A stretch of 5,702 nucleotides of DNA from DASQDT01 sp036380435 (GTDB taxonomy: Bacteria; Acidobacteriota; Blastocatellia; Pyrinomonadales; Pyrinomonadaceae), in NCBI GenBank assembly GCA_036380435.1, contig DASVES010000113.1:1-5702 (forward strand). The letters run 5' to 3'. Position numbers and translations under genes: made by a program. The notes under the pieces were generated by a model. The model was not told where the DNA came from. It did not search any database and was given only the letters and a program-made list of their open reading frames with translations. Positions 1 through 5,702 of the stretch are shown here, one piece after another. Numbering within the stretch: the first letter of the stretch is position 1; each line of letters starts with the position of its first letter.

Positions 1-330
<330 letters not shown>

Positions 331-368
331 TAGAGAGCGAACGGCGAGTAGAAGGAATTCCTTGTTTA

Positions 369-398
369 TTGAACAGCATTCATAGTTACGGCTATACG
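369..398 (+). promoter_or_regulatory. Possible weak sigma70-type promoter in the sufC-sufD gap
   Basis: The 116-nt gap between sufC and sufD is locally more AT-rich than its surroundings. TTGAAC (369-374) and TATACG (393-398), 18 nt apart, each match the -35/-10 consensus at four of six positions. It could give sufDSU some independent expression. The match is weak and could be chance; the default reading remains read-through from sufC. Confidence 0.2.
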
Positions 399-401
399 GC
401 T
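387..401 (+). repeat. Short tandem TACGGCT repeat upstream of sufD
   Basis: TACGGCT occurs at 387-393 and again at 395-401, an 8-nt period. Further CGGCT copies occur at 409-413 and 430-434, and GCTAAC is repeated at 418-423 and 425-430. The repeats are too short to name as a known element. They overlap the promoter-like pair and lie 46 nt or more from the sufD start. Confidence 0.35.
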
Positions 402-446
402 CGCGGCCCGGCTTTAAGCTAACCGCTAACGGCTGAAAGCTTTTTT

Positions 447-1781
447 ATGTCACACGCAGTTATAGAGAAAAGTTCTTACGTGGATGCCTTCCGCGAGTCG
501 CGGCGGCTGGCGGGCGGAAGCCTGCCGCGCTGGTTCGATAACTTGCGCGGCGGCTCCATCGAACGCTTTGAGGAAGTCGGGTTTCCGACGACCGACGAGG
601 AAGATTGGAAGTACACGAACGTCGCCCCCATCGCGCGCCGCGTCTTTCATCCGGCGTCGGGACAGGCGGAAGCGGCGTTTGACTCCTCGCTCATCGGGCC
701 ATACGCCTATCAAGAATCGAAAGGCAGCCGGGTCGTGTTCGTTGACGGCATCTACCGCGCGGACTTGTCCTCGCTGGAAGGATTGCCGGCCGGCGTCGAG
801 GTCTCCCAACTGACCGACGCGCTGGAGGGCGAACACTCCGAAGTCGTCCGCAAGCATCTGGAAGTGGCCGCCGCTGCTGACTCATTCGCGGCGCTCAACA
901 CGGCCCTGTTCGACGCGGGGCTGCTGCTCCGCATCGGGCGCGGCGTGGTCGTCGAGAGTCCCATCCAACTGCTGTTCCTGGCCGCTTCCGAGCGTGAAGA
1001 CACGGCGGCGTTCCCGCGCGTGCTCATCGTCTCTGAGCCTCAGTCGTCGGCGACGGTCATCGAAACTTATGACGCCGTCGGCGATCAGGTTTATTTCACT
1101 GACTCGGTCGTCGAGGCCCGCGTGGGCGACGGCGCGCGTCTCGTCCACTACCGTGTGCAGCGCGAGGGCGAGCGGGCCTTCCACGTCGCCTCCACGCGCG
1201 CCGAACTCGGCCGCGCCGCCCACTACGACCTGACGACCATCACGCTCGGGGCGCAGCTCTCCCGTCACAACGTCGAAGTCTCGCTCGACAATGAAGGCGC
1301 CGAGTGTTGGGTGGACGGCCTCTATCTCGTCGGCACTGGGCAACACACGGACACCCACTCGCTCATCGACCACCGCGTGCCGCGTTGCGTGAGCCATCAG
1401 AACTACAAGGGCATCCTCGACGGCCGCTCGCGCGCCGTCTTCAACGGCCGCGTCTACGTCCACCCCGACGCGCAGCAGACCGACGCCTTCCAGAGCAACA
1501 AGAACCTTCTGCTCTCGAACGAGGCCCGCGTGGACACCAAGCCGCAGCTTGAAATCTTCGCCGACGACGTGAAGTGCGCCCATGGCGCGACCGTCGGCCA
1601 GCTCGCAGAGGAGGAGTTGTTCTACCTCGTGAGCCGCGGCCTTCGGCCCGCGCTCGCGCGCAACCTCCTGACCTACGGCTTCGCCGAGGAGATCGTCGAG
1701 AAGATCAAGATCGGCTCCATCAAGAGGCAGCTTGACGAGGCGATACTCAACCGCCTCCACGCCGAATTCGAGGCGCAGTGA
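447..1781 (+). CDS. sufD: SufD, Fe-S cluster scaffold subunit
   Basis: Cytoplasmic partner of SufB and SufC in the SufBCD scaffold, where the SufB/SufD interface is the site of nascent cluster formation. The 444-residue product matches the usual SufD length. The N-terminal domain contains the family motif DEEDWKYTNVAPI (about residues 50-62), and the middle is the beta-helix core. The C-terminal block has VFNGRVYVHPDAQQTDAFQ, LLLSNEARVDTKPQLEI and DDVKCAHGATVGQL. Cys377 and His379 in that last motif align with the Cys/His pair (C358/H360 in E. coli SufD) implicated at the SufB interface. The Met at 447 gives a typical N-terminus, but no Shine-Dalgarno sequence precedes it and a run of six T abuts the ATG; an in-frame GTG at 480 is the next candidate. 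The TGA overlaps a possible GTG start of sufS. SufB is a paralogue, but the SufC-downstream position and motif spelling favour SufD. Confidence 0.95.
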   Translation: MSHAVIEKSSYVDAFRESRRLAGGSLPRWFDNLRGGSIERFEEVGFPTTDEEDWKYTNVAPIARRVFHPASGQAEAAFDSSLIGPYAYQESKGSRVVFVDGIYRADLSSLEGLPAGVEVSQLTDALEGEHSEVVRKHLEVAAAADSFAALNTALFDAGLLLRIGRGVVVESPIQLLFLAASEREDTAAFPRVLIVSEPQSSATVIETYDAVGDQVYFTDSVVEARVGDGARLVHYRVQREGERAFHVASTRAELGRAAHYDLTTITLGAQLSRHNVEVSLDNEGAECWVDGLYLVGTGQHTDTHSLIDHRVPRCVSHQNYKGILDGRSRAVFNGRVYVHPDAQQTDAFQSNKNLLLSNEARVDTKPQLEIFADDVKCAHGATVGQLAEEELFYLVSRGLRPALARNLLTYGFAEEIVEKIKIGSIKRQLDEAILNRLHAEFEAQ

Positions 1782-1783
1782 AA

Positions 1784-3055
1784 ATGATGTCAGCGACGGA
1801 CACAGCAATCATCAACGAAAGAGTAGAGGGTGCGCGCGGCTTCGACGTGGAGCGCGTGCGCGCCGATTTCCCCGTGCTCAGCCAGACGGTCAACGGCAAG
1901 CCGCTCGTCTATCTCGACAACGCCGCGTCGGCACAGGTGCCGCAGATCGTCGTCGAGCGTGGCGCGAAGTATCTACGCGAGGAGCACTCGAACATCCATC
2001 GCGGCGTCCACTACCTCAGCCAGCGCGCGACGACGGCCTTCGAGGGAGCGCGCGAGAAGGTGCGCCGTTTCATCAACGCTCGAGAGGCTCGCGAGTGCAT
2101 CTTCACGCGCGGCTGCACCGAGGGCGTCAACCTCGTGATGTACGCCTACGGCCGCCGCGTGGTCGGCGCGGGCGACGAGGTCGTCGTCTCCGAGATGGAG
2201 CACCACTCGAACATCGTGCCGTGGCAGATGCTCTGCGAGGAGAAGGGCGCGCGCCTGCGGGTCATTCCGATGAACGACGACGGGGAGTTGATTCTCGACG
2301 AGTTCGACGCCCTGCTGGGTGAGCGCACGCGCCTCGTCTGTGTCAACCACATCTCGAACGCGCTGGGCACCATCAACCCCATCAAAGAGATCGTCGCGCG
2401 CTCGCACGCGCAGGGCGTGCCCGTCCTCGTGGACGGCGCGCAGGGCGCCCCTCACCTCCCCATCGACGTGCAAGACCTCGATTGCGACTTCTACATCATC
2501 TCGGGCCACAAGATGTTCGCGCCGACGGGCAGCGGCGTCGTCTACGGGAAGGCCGCGCTCCTTGAAGAGATGAGTCCGTTCCATGGGGGCGGAAGCATGA
2601 TTCGGTCGGTCACGTTCGAGAAGACGACCTACGCCGGCATCCCCGAGAAGTTTGAGGCCGGCACCCCGGCCATCGCCTCGCAGATCGGACTCGGAGCCGC
2701 CATCGACTACCTCAACTCTCTCGACCGCGCCGCCGCGCACCGGCACGAGCAAGACCTTCTCACCTACGCCACCGAGCGTCTGACGGCCATCGAGGGCGTC
2801 CGCATCATCGGCGCCGCGCGCGAGAAGGCGAGCGTGCTGTCTTTCATCATCGAAGACATCCACCCGCACGACATCGGCACCGTCCTCGACTACGAGGGCA
2901 TCGCCATCCGCGCCGGTCACCACTGCGCGCAGCCCGTCATGCAGCACTTCAAGTTGCCCGCCACGGCGCGCGCTTCCTTCGCGTTCTACAACACGCGAGA
3001 GGAAGTTGACAGGCTGGCCGAGGCCGTCGAGAAAGTCCTGGAGGTGTTGGGCTAA
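1784..3055 (+). CDS. sufS: SufS, PLP-dependent cysteine desulfurase (class II)
   Basis: Releases sulfur from L-cysteine as an enzyme-bound persulfide plus alanine, supplying sulfur to SufU and the SufBCD scaffold. The product is 424 residues or slightly fewer, depending on start. Visible motifs are the N-terminal FDVERVRADFPVL, VYLDNAASAQVP, the EMEHHSNIVPWQ block near residue 140, VDGAQ with Asp217 and Gln220 for the cofactor ring, SGHKMFAPTG with the PLP Schiff-base Lys243, and RAGHHCAQP with the persulfide-carrying Cys381. The short active-site loop around the Cys marks the SufS-type group rather than IscS/NifS group I. The start is ambiguous: GTG 1778 overlaps the sufD stop by four bases, while ATG 1784 and ATG 1787 follow. 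ATG 1784 is preferred because GAGG at 1770-1773 then sits 10 nt upstream, against only 4 nt for the GTG. Close coupling to sufD and sufU supports SufS over related selenocysteine lyases. Confidence 0.95.
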   Translation: MMSATDTAIINERVEGARGFDVERVRADFPVLSQTVNGKPLVYLDNAASAQVPQIVVERGAKYLREEHSNIHRGVHYLSQRATTAFEGAREKVRRFINAREARECIFTRGCTEGVNLVMYAYGRRVVGAGDEVVVSEMEHHSNIVPWQMLCEEKGARLRVIPMNDDGELILDEFDALLGERTRLVCVNHISNALGTINPIKEIVARSHAQGVPVLVDGAQGAPHLPIDVQDLDCDFYIISGHKMFAPTGSGVVYGKAALLEEMSPFHGGGSMIRSVTFEKTTYAGIPEKFEAGTPAIASQIGLGAAIDYLNSLDRAAAHRHEQDLLTYATERLTAIEGVRIIGAAREKASVLSFIIEDIHPHDIGTVLDYEGIAIRAGHHCAQPVMQHFKLPATARASFAFYNTREEVDRLAEAVEKVLEVLG

Positions 3056-3057
3056 AC

Positions 3058-3543
3058 GTGCAGGACTTGAAAGAACTCTATGGCGAGGTGATTACCGAGC
3101 ACGGTAAGAAGCCCCGCAACTACCGCGTGATGGAGGCGGCCAACCGAAAGGCGGAAGGCCACAACCCTCTGTGCGGCGACCACCTGCTGCTCTATCTCGA
3201 CCTCCGCGACGGGCGTATCAACGACATCAGTTTTCAGGGCGACGGCTGCCGCATCTTCAAAGCCTCCTCCAGCATGATGACGCACAAGCTCAAAGGTCTC
3301 GGGCGCGAAGAGGCTAAAGAACTGTTCGACGAGTTTCACCAAATGATCGTCGGCGAGCTTGACGCCGAGAACACGCCGAACAAGCTCGGGCATCTGAAGG
3401 CTTTCTCGGGCGTCAGCAATTTCCCCGTGCGCGTGAAGTGCGCGAGCCTGCCGTGGCGGACGCTGGAGGCGGCACTGGAGGGTCAGGACACGGCCACGTC
3501 CGAAGACCTCGGGCCTCCGTTGTCAGCGGCCGAGCCGGGTTAA
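3058..3543 (+). CDS. sufU: SufU, Zn-dependent sulfurtransferase / Fe-S assembly protein
   Basis: Accepts persulfide sulfur from SufS and passes it toward the SufBCD scaffold; in Gram-positive bacteria it fills the role that SufE has in enterobacteria. The product is 161 residues. Cys39 and Asp41 (NPLCGDH), Cys64 (GDGCRIF) and Cys128 (VKCASLPW) match the three Cys and one Asp that bind zinc in Bacillus SufU. The stretch between Cys64 and Cys128 is longer than in IscU, as expected for SufU. KASSSMMT follows the second Cys. The GTG start is two bases after the sufS TAA; GGAGG at 3040-3044 lies 13 nt upstream, inside sufS, and suggests translational coupling. After LEAALEG (near residue 141) there is a tail of about 20 residues rich in Ser, Thr, Pro, Ala and Glu that looks disordered. 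A hairpin terminator follows directly. Confidence 0.93.
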   Translation: MQDLKELYGEVITEHGKKPRNYRVMEAANRKAEGHNPLCGDHLLLYLDLRDGRINDISFQGDGCRIFKASSSMMTHKLKGLGREEAKELFDEFHQMIVGELDAENTPNKLGHLKAFSGVSNFPVRVKCASLPWRTLEAALEGQDTATSEDLGPPLSAAEPG

Positions 3544-3573
3544 GCTTTTGGATTGACGGAAGTGGAAGTAAGT

Positions 3574-3598
3574 AGGGGGCGACCGGGTCGCCCCCTTT
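3574..3598 (+). terminator. Rho-independent terminator of the suf operon
   Basis: A perfect 9-bp GC-rich stem pairs GGGGGCGAC (3575-3583) with GTCGCCCCC (3587-3595) across a 3-nt loop (a 5-nt loop if the closing pair opens). An A-T pair can extend it at 3574/3596, and TTT follows. It lies 31 nt after the sufU stop and so ends the SUF unit. The T run is short, but the stem is very stable. Confidence 0.85.
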
Positions 3599-3619
3599 CG
3601 GTTGTGGGGCGGGTGTCGT

Positions 3620-3625
3620 TATAAT
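3620..3625 (+). promoter_or_regulatory. Perfect -10 box (TATAAT) upstream of the racemase gene
   Basis: TATAAT lies 35 nt before the GTG start at 3661, in an otherwise GC-rich stretch, and is placed so that transcription would begin near 3632. No good -35 is present: the hexamer at 17-nt spacing is TTCGGT, which overlaps the terminator tail. There is no TG extension before the box. The weak -35 would fit an activator-dependent or low-level promoter. It is the first plausible promoter after the suf terminator and would serve the racemase and M20 genes together. Confidence 0.55.
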
Positions 3626-3636
3626 GCGAGCGCATT
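3623..3636. promoter_or_regulatory. 14-bp inverted repeat overlapping the -10 box, possible operator
   Basis: AATGCG (3623-3628) and CGCATT (3631-3636) are perfect inverted arms around a 2-nt centre. The left arm covers the last three bases of TATAAT, and the right arm reaches the predicted transcription start. A dimeric repressor bound here would block initiation; the same arms would form only a marginal RNA hairpin with a 2-nt centre. No regulator gene is visible in the window. Confidence 0.3.
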
Positions 3637-3649
3637 TCCTACTTCGGGC

Positions 3650-3653
3650 GGAG
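3650..3653 (+). promoter_or_regulatory. Ribosome binding site deciding the GTG start at 3661
   Basis: GGAG ends 7 nt before GTG 3661, an ideal spacing, and this start gives the N-terminus MKIESIELREIRLPL expected for the enzyme family. No in-frame ATG lies close by upstream. Confidence 0.6.
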
Positions 3654-3660
3654 TCAAATA

Positions 3661-4776
3661 GTGAAAATCGAGTCGATAGAATTGCGGGAGATACGCCTGC
3701 CGCTCGTCCACTTCTTCGAGACGAGCTTCGGGCGCACGACCGAGCGCCGCATCATGCTCGCGCGCGTCCGCGACGCCGAAGGGGCCGACGGCTGGGGCGA
3801 GTGTACCGCCGGTGAGGGGCCGTTCTACTCGGACGAGTGGATCGACGGCGCGTGGGAGGTGACGCGACAGTTCCTCGCGCCGTTGACGTTGGGGCGCGAA
3901 GTCGAGTCGGCCGCCGCGGTCTTCCCGCTGATGCGACACGTCCGCGGCCACCGCATGGCGAAGGCTTCAATCGAGACCGCCTGCTGGGACGCGGAGGCGA
4001 AGCGAGCGGGCGCGCCGCTGTGGCGACACCTCGGGGGGGAACGACAGGAAATTGCCTGCGGCGTCTCCATCGGCATTCAGGACTCGGTCGAGCAGCTACT
4101 CGAAAAGATCGCGACGGAGCTGGCCGCGGGCTACCAGCGCATCAAGATCAAGATCAAGCCAGGCTGGGACGCGGGCGTGGTGGCGAAAGTTCGCGAACGC
4201 TTCCCCGACATCCGTCTGATGGTTGACGCCAACTCCGCCTACACGCTCGACGACGTTGCGCTCTTTCGCGAACTCGACAAATACAACCTGATGATGGCCG
4301 AGCAGCCGCTCGCGCACGACGACCGAGAAGATCACGCCAAACTTCAAGCGCGGATTGAGACGCCCGTCTGTCTCGACGAGTCAGTCCATTCGCCGGAGGA
4401 CGCACGCAAGGCCATCGAGATGCGCGCGTGCCGGATCATCAACGTCAAGCTCGGCCGCGTCGGAGGCCACGCCGAGGCGCGTCGCGTGGCGGAGGTTTGT
4501 CGCGAAGGTGGTATCCCGGTCTGGTGCGGCGGGATGCTGGAGTCGGGCGTGGGACGCGCGCACAACATCGCGAGGTCTACGCTTGCCGGCTTCACCCTGC
4601 CGGGTGACGTGTCGGCCAGCGCGCGCTACTGGGAAGAGGACATCATCGAGCCGAGCGTCACCGTCACCTCGCGCGGCACGATCATCGCGCCCGAGGGGCC
4701 GGGCATCGGCTTCCGGGTAAACGAATCGCGCGTCGATTCCCTGACGGTGCGTAAAGAAATTCTAAGCGCAGTTTGA
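3661..4776 (+). CDS. menC: o-Succinylbenzoate synthase / N-succinylamino acid racemase (enolase superfamily)
   Basis: Mg-dependent enzyme of the NSAR/OSBS subfamily. It dehydrates SHCHC to o-succinylbenzoate in menaquinone synthesis, racemises N-succinylamino acids, or does both. The 371 residues match the family's usual length. Visible are the N-terminal capping domain (PLVHFFETSFG, GWGEC, GPFYSDEW, GHRMAKASIE) and then the barrel domain. Barrel residues are the KxK pair Lys162 and Lys164 (Lys164 is the catalytic base), Mg ligands Asp189 (VDAN), Glu214 (EQPL) and Asp239 (LDES), and the second catalytic Lys263 (INVKLGRVGG). WCGGMLESGVGRAHN and LPGDVSAS follow. Numbering coincides closely with the Amycolatopsis NSAR. 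Arg266, a second-shell residue linked to racemase activity, is present. GTG start with GGAG 7 nt upstream. No other menaquinone gene is in view, and the next gene is an M20 hydrolase, so a role in N-acylamino acid conversion is a real alternative. The subfamily is sure; the physiological reaction is not. Confidence 0.9.
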   Translation: MKIESIELREIRLPLVHFFETSFGRTTERRIMLARVRDAEGADGWGECTAGEGPFYSDEWIDGAWEVTRQFLAPLTLGREVESAAAVFPLMRHVRGHRMAKASIETACWDAEAKRAGAPLWRHLGGERQEIACGVSIGIQDSVEQLLEKIATELAAGYQRIKIKIKPGWDAGVVAKVRERFPDIRLMVDANSAYTLDDVALFRELDKYNLMMAEQPLAHDDREDHAKLQARIETPVCLDESVHSPEDARKAIEMRACRIINVKLGRVGGHAEARRVAEVCREGGIPVWCGGMLESGVGRAHNIARSTLAGFTLPGDVSASARYWEEDIIEPSVTVTSRGTIIAPEGPGIGFRVNESRVDSLTVRKEILSAV

Positions 4777-4827
4777 GACGGGCCTATCGCCGCACACGTT
4801 TGATTGGCGACAAACTCCAACGATTAA

Positions 4828-5702
4828 ATGTCCATCACCCCGCAAACGGCCGGTCAGATAAAAACATATTTCGAGCGTCGTCAGACGGATGTGATCGCGC
4901 TCGTGCGCCGGCTCGTGGAGCTTGAGTCGCCCTCGGGCGACGCCGATGGCAGCCGCGCAGTTGCGGCGCTGCTCGTCGGAGTCGCGCGCGAAATCCCGTC
5001 GGTCTGGACGTTTGAAAAAATCAGCGCGCGGGAGAGCTACGGCGAACACGTGCGGTTCAAGGCGTTCGGAGGGGGCGAGCGCGGCCGTGGAATTTTGATT
5101 GTAGGGCACACGGACACGGTGCATCCGCGCGGCTCCGTTGGCGAGCGGCCGTGGCGAGAAGAAGGCGGGAAGTTTTACGGCCCCGGCGTCTTCGACATGA
5201 AGGCCAACTGCGTGCTCGCACTCGAAGTCCTGCGTTGCTGTGCGGAGTTGGACATCAAACCGAAAAGGCCGGTCACTCTGCTCCTGACGTGTGACGAGGA
5301 ATCGGGCAGCGCCAACGGTGGTCGCGAACTCGTCGAGGAGGAAGCGCGCGCGGCCGAGTGCGTGCTGGTGCTTGAGCCGCCAGCGCCGGGCGGGCGCGTG
5401 AAGACGGCGCGGAAGGGGACGGGCTATTACGAAGTCTTGGTCGAGGGGCGGGCCGCGCACGCCGGGCTGGAGCCGGAGAAGGGCGTAAGCGCGGTACACG
5501 AACTCGCCCGTCAGATTTTGCGCCTGCATGAGTTGAACGAACCGGCGCGTGGGACGACCGTCAGCGTCGGCGTCATAGGCGGCGGCACGCACTCGAACGT
5601 CGTCCCCGCCGAGGCGCGCGCCGAGGTGGACGTGCGTTTCAGCACGCTCGACGAGGCGCACAGGATTGACGGTCTTATCCGCGCCTCCGAGCCGTTCGAC
5701 GG
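4828..5702 (+). CDS. M20-family metallohydrolase (peptidase / N-acylamino acid deacylase), 3' truncated by window
   Basis: Open from ATG 4828 to the window end: 291 full codons with no stop. It belongs to the M20 zinc hydrolases (carboxypeptidase G2, ArgE, DapE group). Visible motifs are LVELESPSGD near residue 30, GHTDTVHP with metal ligands His94 and then Asp96 of the HxD motif, GPGVFDMKAN with the bridging Asp123, and CDEESGS with catalytic Glu157 and metal ligand Glu158. LVLEPP follows with Glu183 as the likely next metal ligand. The dimerisation domain starts after about residue 190, with EGRAAHAG (His211) and GGGTHSNVVPAEARAEVDVRFS. The last metal-binding His would lie beyond the window. 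A TAA codon directly before the ATG excludes a longer N-terminus. No Shine-Dalgarno sequence is evident. Motif wording is closest to the CPG2-like branch. No signal peptide is seen, so it is probably cytoplasmic. Following the racemase gene by 51 nt on the same strand, it may be the L-specific deacylase of that pathway; a general dipeptidase is the alternative. Confidence 0.88.
   Translation, partial: MSITPQTAGQIKTYFERRQTDVIALVRRLVELESPSGDADGSRAVAALLVGVAREIPSVWTFEKISARESYGEHVRFKAFGGGERGRGILIVGHTDTVHPRGSVGERPWREEGGKFYGPGVFDMKANCVLALEVLRCCAELDIKPKRPVTLLLTCDEESGSANGGRELVEEEARAAECVLVLEPPAPGGRVKTARKGTGYYEVLVEGRAAHAGLEPEKGVSAVHELARQILRLHELNEPARGTTVSVGVIGGGTHSNVVPAEARAEVDVRFSTLDEAHRIDGLIRASEPFD

Noticed and set aside
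352..363. Palindrome AAGGAATTCCTT as a terminator after sufC
   Set aside because: The palindrome has no loop and a short AT-rich stem, with no T-run following it; it would not form a stable RNA terminator hairpin. It is mentioned only as part of the unusual gap.
882..1808. Long minus-strand open frame (308 codons) antisense to sufD
   Set aside because: It mirrors the codon structure of GC-rich sufD on the opposite strand. Its product is Val/Arg/Asp-rich with no recognisable motif, while the + strand frame has clear SufD motifs throughout.
1973..2947. Long minus-strand open frame (324 codons) antisense to sufS
   Set aside because: It lies wholly inside sufS, whose catalytic Lys and Cys motifs are intact. 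The antisense product is low-complexity and looks like no known protein.
4762..5661. Minus-strand open frame (299 codons) opposite the M20 gene
   Set aside because: The + strand carries a continuous M20 hydrolase frame with HxD, DMK and DEES motifs across the same region. The antisense frame shows no family motif and would run through the racemase stop and the intergenic spacer.

Overview
The window holds two adjacent transcription units, all on the + strand, from a GC-rich bacterium with very GC-rich third codon positions and frequent GTG starts. The SUF gene order (C, D, S, U) with a SufU-type protein, and the actinobacterial/Bacillus-like NSAR/OSBS enzyme that follows, fit a lineage such as Acidobacteriota (Blastocatellia-like). 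This assignment is an inference from style and gene content; no marker gene is present to settle it.

Unit 1 (1-3543) is the distal part of a SUF iron-sulfur cluster assembly operon. It contains the C-terminal 109 codons of the ATPase SufC (cut by the window start), then SufD, the cysteine desulfurase SufS and the Zn-type sulfur acceptor SufU. SufS takes sulfur from cysteine as a persulfide, SufU accepts it, and the SufBCD scaffold (sufB is not in the window, presumably upstream) assembles the cluster using SufC ATP hydrolysis. sufD, sufS and sufU are tightly packed. The 116-nt sufC-sufD gap is the only loose joint and carries small repeats, a weak promoter-like pair and a T-tract directly before the sufD ATG. 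A strong GC-rich hairpin followed by TTT at 3574-3598 ends the unit.

Unit 2 (from about 3620 to beyond the window end) begins with a perfect TATAAT box that overlaps a 14-bp inverted repeat. It encodes a complete enolase-superfamily enzyme of the N-succinylamino acid racemase / o-succinylbenzoate synthase subfamily with all catalytic and metal-binding residues. After 51 nt comes an M20-family metallohydrolase, open to the window end, with the metal-binding residues expected in the visible part. The racemase plus M20 deacylase pairing resembles the known D-amino-acid conversion pathway (N-succinylation, racemisation, L-specific desuccinylation), so the racemase gene may not serve only menaquinone synthesis.

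No RNA genes, mobile elements, CRISPR arrays or phage genes were seen. The window looks like ordinary chromosomal housekeeping DNA. The items most worth a second look are the racemase/M20 pair and its promoter palindrome.
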